Assembly (NCBI GenBank): GCA_007922195.1
Contig: ML681963.1
Location: 57,209,586-57,273,585 of the forward strand
Direction of reading: 5' to 3'
Length of the DNA: 64,000 nt
From: Podocnemis expansa
Lineage: Eukaryota > Chordata > Testudines > Podocnemididae
Positions 1-13,363 of the stretch are shown here, one piece after another (the stretch's first letter is position 1; each line of letters starts with the position of its first letter). The position numbers were made by a program, and so were the translations under genes. The notes under the pieces were generated by a model. It was not told the DNA's origin. It was given only the letters and a program-made list of their open reading frames with translations, and did not search any database.

Positions 1-63
1 TCAGATGAGCTGGATTCTGGGGAGGTACCAGTGAGAGATGAGATTCTCTGTTACTTTTAGCTG

Positions 64-350
64 GGTTACCAGATGTCAGGCAAAAGGAGAACATGTCCTC
101 CTTCTTACCTTCACATTCTCCATACAACAGGCATTTTAAAAATACATGATTTTATTTGGCTTTTTACTTACAGGGGTTAAAGTATGCTGGAATGCCCCAG
201 AACACCCTATTTTTAGGGGGGAAGTGTTCCAAGGCCCCCTAAAAACAGAAGAATATTACATTAATACTACATTTTCTCCATGTGTCCTTCAACGTCCTCC
301 TTTTCCATACTTCCCTGTTCTCCTTTTCATACTTCCCTGTCCTCCGTTCC
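64..350 (+). repeat. Dispersed repeat R1, copy A
   Basis: This copy begins with a motif like ggttaccagatgtcaggcaa and runs through a T-rich stretch ending near a pyrimidine-rich segment. Two further copies lie at 51053-51335 and 51585-51800, just upstream of ZC3H12A. An internal piece starting near 173 begins caggggttaaagta, the same 14 bases as the terminal repeat of the hAT element at 27997-28862, so R1 may contain or derive from a related transposon. The open frame here is short and resembles nothing I know. The family name is unknown to me. Confidence 0.7.
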
Positions 351-2892
351 ATGCTTTGGTATCTAGTAACCCTACTTTTAGCAAACAACATGGACAGATT
401 TTACTGACCACTCAAAAATGCAGGCTGCAAAGCATAGCCATGCCTCGGCTTTACAAACTGAGATCATAGGACACCCATTGCTGCTTCTGCATGTGCATAA
501 AAGGATTCCTTCAGAGAGCCTGTGCAGCCTCACACATGAATAAAACTGCACAAGACAGGGTGTAAAACAACATCATGCCACAGCAGAAACACTGAGATAA
601 ATAGTTTTGTCATTGTTTGCTCACTTCTGGATTGCACAGGCACCTGTGGCTAAAGAGAGGTTTTGAAAATAGCATTGCACTTTGCAGCACCAAGACCTCA
701 GAGCACAAGCCTTTCCTTTGCAAGGCCACTGAAGAGGGGGAAATCCATCAATAGGTCTTGGTCCACAATCAGAGCAGCAGGATTATATCATCTCTTTCTC
801 TCTGAATTTCAAAGCTCTGGTTGAAACCAGTAACTGCAGAATTGCCTCTTCGTCCTGGCAGACTGCGGTGGATGTGTGGATTACCAGCTTACAGATGTGC
901 CAAGACTGAAGCAACACACCTGCTACCTGTCATCCCACAAGCATTATCCAGTCAAGAGTGCTGGGCACCACACTGTGTCATACAGCATCTCTTTCACACA
1001 CGCTGTGTCCCTAAACACTGCACAGAGTTAACTGGTAGCACCTCCCTGCTATTACTGAAGATGTATAGCCCAGGGAACACGGGGAGAGCCTCTTAAAAGG
1101 AAGAGTGATGCAGAAAGGCTGCCCCTGAGAGCTGGAGGTGCAGCTGCAGGAAAGAAAGCTCTTGCACCAACAGTGAGGCATTTCTGGCAAAGGAGCAGGG
1201 TGTAGGAAAGGAGACAGAGGGCCCAGGTTTTCTTGTTTGCACTCTAAGGCCTTGATTCAAAGCCCACTGAGATCATGAAAATGATTACATTTGAGTGAAA
1301 TTGGGCTTTGAATTGGACCTGCACAATCTTTGCATTCCCCTGACCCTGACTTCCTATGATCCAAAGAAGCTGTTCCAGCATCAAGATATCCCTGGGGCAT
1401 AAGGGGTGCCCTTGCCATGTCCCCTGGATCAGCTGAGGTGATGGCAAAGCAGCCATAGTGAGGCTGAAAAGCCAGCCTATGGTTCACGAGACATCTAGCT
1501 GCAGTCTGTGAAGGGTTGTGCGCTGGATGCTGGGCCCGTAGACCCCTGAGGCAGAAGGTGAGCTGTACACCCTGCCATACCCTGCACATGCTGGAGTTTA
1601 CAAAGCTGGTACTAACAGCAGAACATTCTGCAAAGTCTCACTGCGAACAGCTATGCAGCAGCCCCCCTAGGTGGGAAAAAAATGAGAACAACAGACCAGG
1701 GCAAGTTCCTGCTGTCCCTGGTGTCTGTGTAATGGACATCGTTGCTCTCCAGGCCCCACAAAGGTAGGTCTGGAGTGAAACTTGTGATCACAGTGTTTCA
1801 TGGGGCTCACAGAAACCAAGCATTTTAAAGGAGGCATCTGAATCAGAGACTGTTCCTTTTCTGGGCTGTTCCTGCCCAGTAAACACATGGACAGATTGCT
1901 GAGCGTTCTTCAATTGGCAAATTCCAGCATTTCAAGGATTAATGCTCTCCCCACCTGGGAGTGGTGGTCCCAGGAACAGTTACAGGCCATGTCCTTTCCC
2001 ATCAGAGCAGAGTGGCTCTTGTAGCTACTTCCTTTACAGGGAGTGGAGGCTGGGTGATTTACCCATCACACCACAGAACAGAACAATCAAATGGACACAG
2101 TAGACTATTGATTGCTTAAATTTATCATTTGAGTCCCATTCCATCCTCCTTGAATTAAAGTGCCTTCCCCTCCTCCTGCGTCTGGCTACAGCTTCTGTAT
2201 TCTGCCCACAGGGGCCTTCTAAAATGGAGTATATGTCAAGGGAAAGGGAAAAAAGGTACTTAAAAGACACACACAAATAAAGTGGGGTTTAGATATGCAA
2301 ATGAAATGGATTTATATTTTTAAAAAGTGATATGGTTTCATTTCTCCTCCCCACCCCACCCCCAGGCAAAATATCCTCCTGACCTTCAGATATGCAGATC
2401 ATCATCCTGGGATTAACTAACTAAAGTTCTCCAGAAGGGCTTTAACAAGAAAGGAAGCAGAGCCAGTATCCTGTAATTTCCTCCAATGTTGAAGCTATCC
2501 CCTGTTTAATACTGAGTACTTTCCATTGCGTGGATGCTCATTAGGAGATTCAGTATATATTCATATTAAACAAGATAGACACAGGATGAAAATCCCATAT
2601 TAACATGTCTGAATAATGTGTTGTTCTAAAGAGAAGTATAGACAAGCTCTGGGGTTTGCAGTCCTTTTAGATGGACTCAAGGCTATTCGCACTGGTTTCT
2701 GTGCTCTAATGCTGATATTGTGGGCAGATTTACTCCACAACATCAGGGTTAACTATGCAATGAATGACAGAATGTAAGAGCAGCACTTTTTCTTCTCACA
2801 AGTGTATTTGGTTCATACATGGGATGGAAGAGAGCCAGCTGTGGAGCAAGAGATTCTAGACTTTTAATAGCCAGGCTTCTACCAGTAAGACA
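351..2892. other. Intergenic, no gene recognised
   Basis: The open frames here are short, overlap on both strands and match no family I recognise. I see no splice-flanked conserved exon, RNA gene or intact transposon. Composition is ordinary for an intergenic vertebrate region. Confidence 0.6.
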
Positions 2893-2985
2893 TAGAATCC
2901 TACAACTGTAGAACTGGAAGGGACATTAAGAGGTCATGTATTCCAGTTTCTGGGCCCTAAGGCAGGATTGAGCATCATCAAAGCA
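2893..2985 (-). repeat. CR1 LINE 3' end fragment
   Basis: The motif actggaagggacattaagag followed by ggtcatgtattccag is the reverse complement of the conserved CR1 3' end. Only a fragment remains, with no coding part. Confidence 0.6.
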
Positions 2986-3149
2986 ACCCTGAGACGCTAG
3001 CAGCCCTTCCTTTCTGTCTGCCTTTCCATCTTCATATCTATTAGAGATTATTGAAAAATGGGGGGAGGGGAAAATCAAATTAATTTTTTTCACATTCATT
3101 CAACAAAGTTCAAAATGGTGATGAAAATTTGCACATAAGTTTTGAAATC

Positions 3150-3220
3150 TGAAAAAATGTGAAGAGTCCCAGACCCCAGGGGGTTGGACTCGATGATCTC
3201 ATGAGGTCCCTTCCAGCCCT

Positions 3221-3264
<44 letters not shown>
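3150..3264 (+). repeat. CR1 LINE 3' terminus with (GATT)n tail
   Basis: The segment ggttggactcgatgatctca followed by tgaggtcccttccagccct is the classic CR1 3' terminus. It runs directly into about ten tandem GATT units (3222-3264), an expansion of the short tandem tail that CR1 normally carries. The LINE body is truncated away. Confidence 0.85.
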
Positions 3265-3265
<1 letters not shown>

Positions 3266-6200
3266 CCTGATCAAACTCCAGGATTAAAATGGAGTAAAAA
3301 TATCAAGTAAAATGGTTACTTGGTTGGTTGGTTTGGGTGATTTTTGTTGTGAGGAGGGACAAACTTTGAAATGCTGACCCAAAAATATCATTGAATTTTC
3401 AAAATTAAAAAAATGTTGGCCTGGACTGGGTCCTCGTCCACCCTCATCCATGTGTCTGCCAGTCCCACCAGTGCTGGGTAAGCCAGACCACATCATCTCC
3501 ATTCTGGGAGATAGCCATTGCTGCATCTGTGACATTGGGTATATGGGTCTGCGGTGCACAGACAAATATTTATAACTCATTAATATTTAAATCAATGCAA
3601 ATATTTTGCATCTGGGGTGGAACCCAGCAAAAGACATGGTCCAAAACCTAGTGAAATCAGTGGAAGAACTACCATTAACTACTACAGGTGCTAGATGGGC
3701 CCTGGCTGAGGTGAATCTTGAGAACAGGCCTAGATAATAGGTTCTGCATGGATGGGGGGAAACCTGAAGGGACAATGGAGCCTCCAGATTGCACTGTAGG
3801 GGTGAAGAATCCCCTGAAAGTTTTGCTGAACTTTCCTGTTCAACCCCCAGAATGCTGTGCATGCCTCTAGTCTGGGGAAGGGCTTTTGGAAATATCTTTT
3901 TTTTTTTTTCTCATTCTTGTCCATTATTCACCATTTGCTACAGAGATGCAGCAAGGCTGAAACATGTCCTAAACAGCCTCTCCCTTGCCATCAGCTCCTC
4001 TAAAGGACCCAGCTACTCAGTGCAGTTCAGAGCTGGGGATGGCAAGGCTGGGGTTACTGTTTGCTGCTGTGAACAATATAGTGAAAGCTTATATCATAAT
4101 TGGTGGCAGTAGCCTCAGGCAGCTGTCTGTCTGCCCATCTGGCTCTCTCAGCACACCTCACCCCAAACCTGTATGCTACTGGGTATTTTTTGGAGAGGTA
4201 ACTGAAACCCTTGTGTGCCAGGACAGGATAAGGAATGTGCCAGTTCTAAGGTCCTGATTGTTTGGCCTGAAGGCCATGCTCCAGAAGGGCGGCTTTTGGA
4301 AGAACTGACTGGAAGAGCAAATCCTCATTTCAGAAAAGAGGGCCGACTTCAGCAAAAGGTCACATAAGTGGCTCCAAGCCCTTTCCAGGATTCAGACAGT
4401 GGCATCCTGTCATAACTCCACCTCATCCCTGAGCACTTCAAGGAACCTCAGGCAATCAGCTGCCCACTTTAGCTTGCTTTTCCATCCCACCCATTGCAAT
4501 CACACCCGTCTCCTCCCCTTGTGCCTCAAGTACATGGTTTGTTTTGTGCCTTGTCTGTGGTGCTGAATATTGATTGGCCTTTACTGAGGCCTGGGAATAA
4601 TGACTCCATGAGCTGCAATCCCCAGTCTGCCTTTACTGGGCTCACAGTGAGACTGGCTGATCTGCCAAGGACCCAGCTTTTCTAATGGATTTATGAGGAC
4701 CTCCACATGGTCCTGCATACTATAGAACATGAGGGATGGGAGTCAGAAGACATATGGACTCAGGCCTTTGCCGGTGTAACCAATGGGAGTTTGCCCACTG
4801 ACTTCAGTGGGACCTGGATAATGCCCTATATTCTCATGTCTGCCTCTGACTCCCTGAGGCACAGCTGTTACAGGGGTGGATGGATGGATTTGGCAAGTAC
4901 TTTACCTCATCTTCCCTGTCTGTCAAATAGATTAATGCCACTGGAAGGACTTGTCTTACAGAATGTAGAGCATGTGGTGAGTCAATTGGGGATTCCAAGC
5001 CAGGAGTCTTCTTCCTCCCAGTCAGCTGTGAAGAGCTTACCAGAATAATCCTCAAAGTTCTAGGAATCAGCCTCCTTGCTAGCATAATAATAGCAACTCC
5101 TGTAGACTCTGACCAAGAAGGGATTTTTCTGTGGGCTGAAGTGTCTTGGCTTTCTTACCCCCAAGAAGAAGAAGGTGGTTTAGATTGAAAGCAATTTCCT
5201 TTGATCCTTGACATAAAGTTCCTGACATAAAAGTTTGCAAGATGCAGCAACCTGGAAAGGACCCTTGTTACAACTGATCTTCCTAAAACAAAAAGATAGC
5301 TGGGAAAATGAAGGCCAGTGATGTAGTAGTAACAACACCAGCTTCCATTACATAGCCCTCATATCCCCCACAGTCTGCGCAGCTCTACAAACTAAGAGAA
5401 AAAACTCATGCCCTAGAGACAGATCACCAGCCACTGAAATGCAGCTATGTCTTGTAGTAGCCATTTAACAGCACAACCTGGGCCTCTCATGGGTTAATAA
5501 AAGTACTGGAGCCATGGGAGGATAAGAGAGCTGGGAAGCAGAGTCACTAGGTGCTGCCAGATGAGTGAGAAAGGAACTCTTGTCACCAAACTGCTGGAGA
5601 GACACCCAGGAACAGCAGAACCCAAAAAGGGGTAAACAGTCCAACAGCCTGGAGAGCCTGCACAGGCCTGGGGGAAAGCAGGAAGGAGGTCAGCATGGTG
5701 GCAGAGTTGGCAAACCCTGGCCCTGCTTGGCCAGTATGAAAGCCTTGTGCTGGAACCCAGTGGAGCAGCTAGGCCTGGGTTCTCCTCCCAGCCCTCTACC
5801 TGACCTGAGAATGAGGGAGAGTTTTCCAGTTGCTGGGCCTCATGACTAGCTTGCTCACCCTGCAGAGCCAAGTGAGCTGGGGTCATGCCCCACACAGCCT
5901 TCACACTGATGTCCAGGCTCACAATACCTTTGTCAAGGGAAATCTCATAGCTAGTTGAGAGGGAATTTAGGGAGGACAATGTAATGGTACACCCTGGAGT
6001 CAGGCCAAGATGCTGGGCTCAACACAGACATGCTCCACACAGCAAGCTATCAGCTCAGTGTAACATCGCTGGCCTCCAGCACCAAGCCTGCAGCACCATG
6101 CTGAGGCCAGGGGTCAGCGCTGATGCCGCAGTGGGGTGTGTGTTGTACCCAGCACGTACCGTTGGCAGTGCAAGGCAAGCAGCCCTCGCCAACACATGCC

Positions 6201-7276
6201 CACTCTGACTTGTCCTCACTGGTCCTTGGGCATGACATACGCAGCAGCCTTGAGGCCATCCCAGGCACCTGCAGTCTGCCATGGGAGACAGCAGCATCCC
6301 ACAGGCAGATTGGTAGGAGCCATGTGCAGCCTGGCAGTTCTGTTTCTGTTCGATCCTGCACAGACGGCACTGTCAGCACAGACTGGCAGGGAAAGAGCTT
6401 GGATCCCGTGCGCTCCCTGCTCTGGCTTCACCTGCCTCCGAAACCACCTGCTCTCACTCTGTGCCAGGTGCAATAATGACTGCAAACAGCAAAAGGTCTT
6501 AAGGCTTGTGCCAAGTGCAATGGCAGCACAGAGCAAGGTGCGGGGGAAAGGCCTTACATTCGTTACATGCAGGGCTCGTCCCTACTCCAGCTCACCTCAG
6601 GGAGGGGACAGGCAGGGCAGCAGGTCAAAACAGTGCGGGAATGTGGGAGGGTTCTCCCCGACCTCTCCTCTCCACAGCAACCCACTAGGGTTTCCAAGGC
6701 AGGGCGCCTCACTCCCCCTCGTCCCACCTTCCTTTTGAGTTTGTTCCAGACAGGCCTGGCCATCAAGGGGTCAACCAGCCCAGGCCTTAGACTGCGGGGT
6801 GGAGAAGCCCCATTGTCCCCTTGGTCTCACAAAGAACGGATTCCAAAAGGAGAGAGAAAGTTACCAACCAATTCATCCTGCACTAGCAGATGGGGGAGAG
6901 AGAGGACCAGGCGAGACACAGTCTGCCAGAGCCACCTATTGGCCAAGGAAAACATTGCCCTGCCAGGCAGGGAATTGCTACCTGCCAGCCACCGGCCAGG
7001 ACTCCCTGCCCTGGCCTGGCCTGTGTAACTAACCTCCTGAATGCACACAGGATTCACAGGTTGCACTACTGTCTCTGCTGCCTTCCTCTGCTGTGTGATA
7101 AGCTCACTTCTCTTTAGCAGCAATCGCTGGAATCACATGTTTATTCTCTGCTTTCTACATTGTGGAACATAGCCAAAAGAATCAAAGTGATCATATGAGC
7201 AACAACATTGGGTGATGTCCAACCTACACCCTCAGCAGGTCATAAGCCAAGGGCCCTGGCACTAACCACACTTCAA
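3265..7276. other. Intergenic, no gene recognised
   Basis: Contains a poly-T run near 3898-3910 and a weakly palindromic segment near 4760-4830 of the sort common in turtle repeats. Several 100-200 codon open frames near 5.5-7.0 kb overlap on both strands in GC-richer DNA and look like chance. No exon, RNA gene or intact transposon recognised. Confidence 0.55.
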
Positions 7277-7400
7277 AGCATCTGACGAAGTGGGATTTTC
7301 TCCCACAAAAGCTCATGTGAAAAATAAATCTGTTAGTCTTAAAGTGCCACACGACTCCTTGGTTTTCTGCTGGACTAGACTAACATGGCTATCCCTTTGG
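7277..7400 (+). repeat. Penelope-type terminal repeat, single copy
   Basis: Starts at the hairpin segment (ctgacga, then gtggg and cccac arms), continues through the shared ttagtcttaaagtgccacac block, and ends at agactaacatggctatccct. This block also forms the 3' end of the Penelope-like element at 27.8-29.4 kb. The hammerhead-like core here keeps CTGACGA at 7282-7288, but the second motif is AAAA instead of GAAA. Confidence 0.8.
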
Positions 7401-9130
7401 AAATTGACTAACCACACTTCCCTCCATCACCTGAGCTCACCGAGTAACCCCCACCTCTGCCATTGCTAATACTCTGTGCACATGGATAAATCCATTTATC
7501 ACCCATATGAAATACAAAGCTGTAGGGGGCAGCATAGTGCAAAGATGTGTGTACACACACTGAGTTCAGTCACACCATTGTCAAGAAGGAGCGACTTCAC
7601 TGACGCCACTGGTGTCAAGGTAGAGTAAGTGACGGTAAAATGACGCCTACCATGGACATAATGTTACCCCCCTCAAGCTACACTCCACAGATTACCACCA
7701 AGCTGACCTACCTATCGATCAATACACTTATGTAGCCTCACAGTGTCTGACCCAGAATTCAGTTTGCAGAATGAGGACTCTGGACTGACCACATGACATG
7801 TTTGCCAAATCAGTGCTCCAGTCTCTGGAATCAGCTGCCATTAGCAGGACCACCTCTGTGGCATTGTTTGCTGTTAAGAAGGCTGAACAATTTGCAGCCA
7901 AAAATTTCAAAGCAATTTTTCAAAGCTACTTCCTCTTTTTTTGTAACTACCACTCAATTTTTGCCTATGGAGATAAGCAGCAGTCAGACTCAGAGAGCTG
8001 CACAGACCAGAGACTGCCCCCTACTAATCAATCAGGAACCATTCTGGAAGTGCAGAGTAGCCGATTTATTGCAAGCAGCACTGGTTCACTAAGTCTGGTG
8101 CTCTGAAATACACTGTCCTGCTGAAACCGCTTCACAGGGGACTAGGGCTCCGCTGCAAAGCTTTCCCAGTTACTGCTGCTTTACCTGAGGGGCTGTGTAG
8201 AAATAAAGGTTTGATTTTCTTTGTAATCAGCCTGCTTTGAAATTAAGTCACTGACAACATGATCGTCTCATATGTAACATCATATTTCAGTGCCTCCTGT
8301 TATAAATAGGGAATGACAGAGGGAAGTTAGGTGGGAGGGAACAGGTCTCGGGGCTTCAGAATGGGGCTGGGAACTCGGACGCCAAGGTTTTGTCTCTGGC
8401 TCTGCCAGTGGTATGGGCAGGTCCTGAAGCCTTTCTGCATCTCACCCCTGACAAGGGGACAATGCCTTCCTCTGCCTGATGGGGCATCGTGAGTCCACAC
8501 GGACTCACTGTTGTTGGGGCTGCGCAGGCTCAGAAACAAATTTCTGCCACATTATATAAAGATCAAGTCCTAGTGCTCCCTGTGCAAACTCCTCAGCCTT
8601 GTTAAGGGGCAAATGGAGCAGGAGTTGCCTTCTGATTGCCCATGGCCATTGTGCTGAGTCTGGAATGAGTGAAGAGCTGCCAGCAGTGGACCCTGTGGGG
8701 CCTGTGCACTTTACCTGTCAGGGAAGCTGGATTGCAATCCCAGATGCAGCCCTGCTCTGAACATCTGGAAGGACACAGATGTTTTACTGCTGTCTGCTGT
8801 CTCCATTCCTTATGCACAAAGGGGTGGAACTGCTGTGCCATATCCATCCATGAGGCATGGCCCCATCTATCAACCACTGGCTTGCAGGGACCTCTGTGAT
8901 GAGAACAGAAGAGCATTTCAGGGTGCAAGGCAGATCCCCAGAAGAAAGGGGTTTCCCACCCACCATCTTGGCACTTAGCCTGAGAAGGAACACTTCTGCA
9001 GGGCTGACTGCTTGTCAGGCAGAAGATCTAGAAACACGCTGCAGAAAGTTTTCTGCCAACATTTCAGTGACGACAGACTCTGGTGGCTTTGGTGGTTCAT
9101 CACTCAGTGAGAGTGAGGAGCACTGACGTG
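7401..9130. other. Intergenic, no gene recognised
   Basis: No recognisable coding, RNA or transposon sequence apart from chance open frames under 110 codons. Confidence 0.55.
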
Positions 9131-9443
9131 GAACTGGACGCAGTGCCCAGGGCTTACAAAGGGTGGAGGAGGGCTGCAGCCTCAAACAGCAGCCATTGGG
9201 CTAAGAAAATCAGTCTCAAAGCCTGTAAGAACATAGCCCGAGGGGTCCCAGATGCGGTGGGGAGCAGGGGTTCAGGCTGCGGGAGGCGACATGATAGTGG
9301 GGGGGGAAGGTTACGCGTCACAGTGATCACAGGGGGGGTACTGGAGGGGGCGAGTACATAAGTTGTGACAGCGTGGGATCCCCCATGGAGTCCGTGGGGT
9401 GGTGGGAGAGTAATGGGAGTTACGGGGTTCCACGTCTTGGTGC
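9131..9443 (-). repeat. Probable 3' untranslated tail of the R2-like fragment
   Basis: GC-rich sequence with G runs on the plus strand directly follows the stop codon of the minus-strand endonuclease frame. Its composition matches that fragment rather than the AT-richer flank, so it is probably part of the same insertion. I cannot place its 3' end. Confidence 0.4.
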
Positions 9444-9866
9444 TCACTCTATGTGGTACTGTCGGTGGCTGGAGATGTGCTCAACGTAGATGTCTCGGGA
9501 CCACTGGATGCAGTCTGACACCATGAGGCGTCGCATGAGGCGGGCATAGCGCCAGCCGACGCCGCAGGCCCGTAGCACATCTTCGTTGCGAGGGTCCCAG
9601 GCGCCCAGGGCCCCCAAGATCAGGGCGTGGACCTGGGCCTCGTAGCCTTTGGCTCTCAGAGCGTCGGCTAGGGGGGCATACTTCTCCTCCTTCCGTATCC
9701 TTGCCGCATGGAAGGCCGGGGATCGGTTCTCGAAGGGGATCGTGATGTCCACCATGGTGACCCTCTTGCGCTCCTCATCGGTGATGACGAGGTCGGGCCT
9801 CAGTTGGCTGTCGGTGCCAGGGATGGAGGAGTTGATAGCGACCGTGCCCAGCCGGGATGGCTTTTG
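9444..9866 (-). pseudogene. R2-like non-LTR retrotransposon, C-terminal endonuclease fragment
   Basis: On the minus strand an open frame from about 9866 down to the stop at 9444-9446 reads through an RPD triplet (coded at 9792-9800), 14 residues, then an acidic D in the MVDIT motif. This resembles the PD-X12-14-D signature of the restriction-like endonuclease at the C terminus of R2-type site-specific LINEs. The frame continues past the apparent Met at 9755 towards 9866 without a stop, so that Met is not a true start. The following residues (motifs PFENRSPAFHAAR and CGVGWRYARLMRRL) are rich in R, A and charged residues. No reverse transcriptase precedes it, so it is a 5'-truncated insertion. 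The region is GC-rich compared with both flanks. Assignment rests on the motif and my memory of the family. Confidence 0.65.
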
Positions 9867-9869
9867 ATC

Positions 9870-10320
9870 TTAGTCAAAAGGCCAAAAAGCCTGTTGCTTA
9901 GTGAATAAATTGGGTAGGGAGGGGCAGCCCGTGCATGGACCGTGGCAAGGTGGAAATTCCCTTGGTAAGTTACTCACTAGGACTTCTTTGCCTGGTGCAC
10001 AGGAGGAACACTTGCAACCAAACACATTTAAAATGCAAAGAATGAGCCTGATTCCCTGTTGCAGACAGAGATTATCTCTGCAGGTGACTGTCAGCACCCC
10101 CTGCACCAGCCCTAGGGGTCCTGCACCTGCATCTGTGTCCCATGTTCATACCTGGAGAGGAAAGATTGTCATAACAAGCGGCAGCCGGCAACAGAAATAG
10201 TGCACTCTGGCCACATCTGACCATAATGCATAGTCCTCAGACTTCACTGTCTCCCTCACAAGCCCTCCCTCCCTGAGCCTTCAGGCAGTGGGAACTTAAT
10301 AGTAAGTTCTTGCATCTTCA
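9870..10320. other. Intergenic, no gene recognised
   Basis: No continuation of the R2-like reading frame and no other recognisable feature. Confidence 0.5.
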
Positions 10321-10415
10321 AAGCTTCAGATGAAGTGGGATTTTCTCCCACGAAAGCTCATGTGATAAATAAATTTGTTAGTCTTTAAAAGTGCCACAGG
10401 ACTCCTTGTTTGTTC
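10321..10415 (+). repeat. Penelope-type terminal repeat, single copy
   Basis: Hairpin segment followed by ttgttagtctttaaaagtgc and caggactccttgtttgttc. The hammerhead-like core has CAGATGA instead of CTGATGA but retains GAAA after the stem. Confidence 0.8.
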
Positions 10416-13170
10416 TTCTCCCAAGAGTGTGTGTAGGTCACCAGGAGAATTCATCCATCGACTCAGCATAATCTACATTGGGCCTTAGACAGGCTTATAT
10501 GCATCACTTACAGTGTGGATTTCTTCATACCCCTGTGCGACATAGCTGAGTCAACCTCACTTCTTAGCGTAGATCAGGCCTGAGATAAAAAGAGGTTGCA
10601 ACAGATTGTAAAGCAGCAAGGGTAGCACATATTGGAGCCAGTCACTTGAAATGAAGTGGACTATTAACGGTGATACTGTGAGGCATGATGGCTTTGAAGT
10701 AGGTAGTTACAGGTAGCAGGCAGTTTGGTGCTTAACTAACAAACAAATATTGTGCACAAAATGAAGCTAACCTAACGATTTCCATCGTCCAGAGAGAAAG
10801 GCAAAAAAGAGCCAGGTCAAACAGATGGTGTTGTAATAATAATAATAATAATAATAATATAAAGCAGACAACAAGTGTAACAAAAAGTGAGTTTGGTTTT
10901 TAAAATTCTTATAGCTTTGATCATCTATGATCTTATTAGTGACACAGGATAAGGACATTTTAAATACATGCTATTTAAACCATCAGTTTCCCTTTAAGAG
11001 CTTATATCTCACACTTTAAAAATGAAATTTAGAGACCCAGAAACCTCTGTATCTGCTGTTAAGCAAAAAGCTTGGGGAAATCTAAGCCCATGAGCTGTTC
11101 AGGACAGGGACCTGCCTGCCTATGCATTGTACAGTGCCTAAGATTAACTCAGATCTTGACTGGGGCCTCTAGGCATTACTGCAATATAAATACTATATAG
11201 TAATTGCAATAACTACCTCTCACTTCAGATTCCTTTCTGCCTATGAGCATATTAGAAGCATATCCCAGTCTATAACAAGATTCCACATTCCTTGCCTGCA
11301 CAGATCATAAACCACTTCTAAAAATAACAAATCAGGGCAAATTCAAAGGCAAATGCTACATTCCTGGCTCAAAAGGAAAAAAAGGTTGCTAAGTTTTCTG
11401 CTTGAATGAGGAGAAAGCCTCTCTATTTCCTCTCTGAAATCTGTCAGTTTGGCTGAGCTGGATCCTCCTCTGATCTCAGAGTAAATCAGGAGTAATTTCA
11501 TTGGTTGATTAGGGTGCCAGGCTGTAGTAAATGTGACCAGCCTCAAACCCACAGGAGCTCCCAACACAAAGTGTGATTCTAGCAACAGAGGAGGCAGCAT
11601 TGTGGAAGGGATCGTTGCCCTGCTGCTTCTTATTCTGCTACAGCTAATTTCCTCCTGTTGCATCTTATCTCAGGTGTTTGCACCCAGAGAGACTAGCCAC
11701 TTCTAGCAGAGTGTATTAAGAAACCTGAACTGCTGCAGCATTGTCTGGGCCTCAAATCTTCAGTGGGCTGCTAACAATTTACTGGAGAGATTACAAGTGA
11801 GTTAAATTTTAATGTTAAAGGAAAGACCTGCAACCCAGTGATAAGGACACAGAATGAGTTTAGCTGGAACCACTCCTGGTGGAAAGCTGCAGCAGAGCCT
11901 GACTAGTCAGCAAAGGGACATATTTCCAGGTATTGCACAGGCAGGATAATTGCATGTGGTGTTAGCCAAGACATGGTAACTTTGTGTGATGTCCCACAAG
12001 CCCCCAGTTCACACTGGCTCTTGGCAGGGACTGATCAGACATCTTGGTGGTCTGTGCTTGTGACTTATACCTGGCTCCAGCACAAGACACAAAAAGCAGG
12101 GATAAAAAGAACTTCAGCCGCAGTCTCCTAAACTGCCCCATCTTTTAGGTTTGAGGCCACTAATTACCTCTGATTAGCTACAGAATGGCTATATAATAAA
12201 TTGGCCTGGGGGTTAGTGGCTGATTTTCCTCCCTGAAAGCTCTTAGCTGGATTTATGGTCCTTTAATAACAGCAGAGCCTCTCTCCACAGTACCTGTGGT
12301 GCAGAGATTAGGCTGAGGGCACTTGGAACCAATTGGCTTCCCCCAAGCTGTGCTCTCTCTCCTGATAATGCCTCCAAGTTCTGCCAGCTCTTCATGTACA
12401 ACATGCCTCTCTCCTTGCCACCAGGCTCAAAATAAACAACCTAGGGCAGCTCTCAACACAGAGCCCAGCCTTTCCGATCCCTGCAGATGTCCCTTATCAC
12501 CCAACTAAAAAAAAGGAAGTGGCTCTTTATAGCTGGGTCTTTTAGGGTTTGCTCCAGGGCTTTCTTGTGTCATGGCCACATCCTATATTTTTTAAAAGAT
12601 GGAATCATCAGATGTAAAGAACAAAAACCTGCTTCACACAAACTCCAGCACAATCTGGGACACACACACACACTTGGTTTTGCATATCCTGCTGTGACAC
12701 TGGTCTGGAGAAAAGCTCATCATAGGGTCCTGACCTTTGCTGTGAGCTGCCATGATATCTGGATCCTTGGAGAACTGTAAGTAAAAGAACTAAAAGTCAC
12801 TTTTGACCAATGCCCCTTTGCTGAGGCTGTTCCCAGCTAGAGCTGCAGAAGGGGCACATGTGCACAACTGGGAACAGTACTGCACTGGGTTCCAGAGGCT
12901 GAGACTAGCAGGTCCCTGCGTTGGTTGGGAGAGCGGTGGGTAATTCCCCTAGAGCTCCAGCTTTTAAGGACGACCCAAGCAGCTGGTGCCCAGAAACTGT
13001 GTTTGTATCCCCAGAGGATAGCTCAGAACCCTGGCCCAGTGCAGTGGTTCCAGAGTGGGTCCTGATTCAGTCAGGGAGGTAAGCAGATGCCTAAGTGGAT
13101 GTAGCTCCATTGATGGCAGGGGGAAAGCGCAAGTGCTGGAGCCAGTGACGCTTTAACAGAGCTGTGTTCC
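10416..13170. other. Intergenic, ATA microsatellite inside
   Basis: Holds a (TAA/ATA)n microsatellite at 10833-10858, a short CA run at 12660-12672 and a run of A at 12508. No gene, RNA or intact transposon recognised. Confidence 0.55.
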
Positions 13171-13363
13171 AAAGGAGTAGCCGTGTTTGTCTAGTTCAGC
13201 AGAACAAACAAGGAGTCCTGTGGCACTTTTAAAGGTTATCAAATTTATTTATTGCATGAACTTTCATAGGATAAAATCAGGTGCTTAGAAGATACTCCTC
13301 CAACGAAGGCTCATGCAATAAATAATGTTGTTAGTCTTTAAGCACCACAAGACTCATTTGTTT
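13171..13363. repeat. Inverted pair of Penelope-type terminal repeats
   Basis: The left arm reads in reverse (gtagccgtgtttgtctag, then aaggagtcctgtggcacttt). The right arm reads forward (ttgttagtctttaagc). The hairpin ends meet in the middle, making a tail-to-tail foldback. Both arms are diverged and their hammerhead-like cores are broken. Confidence 0.75.
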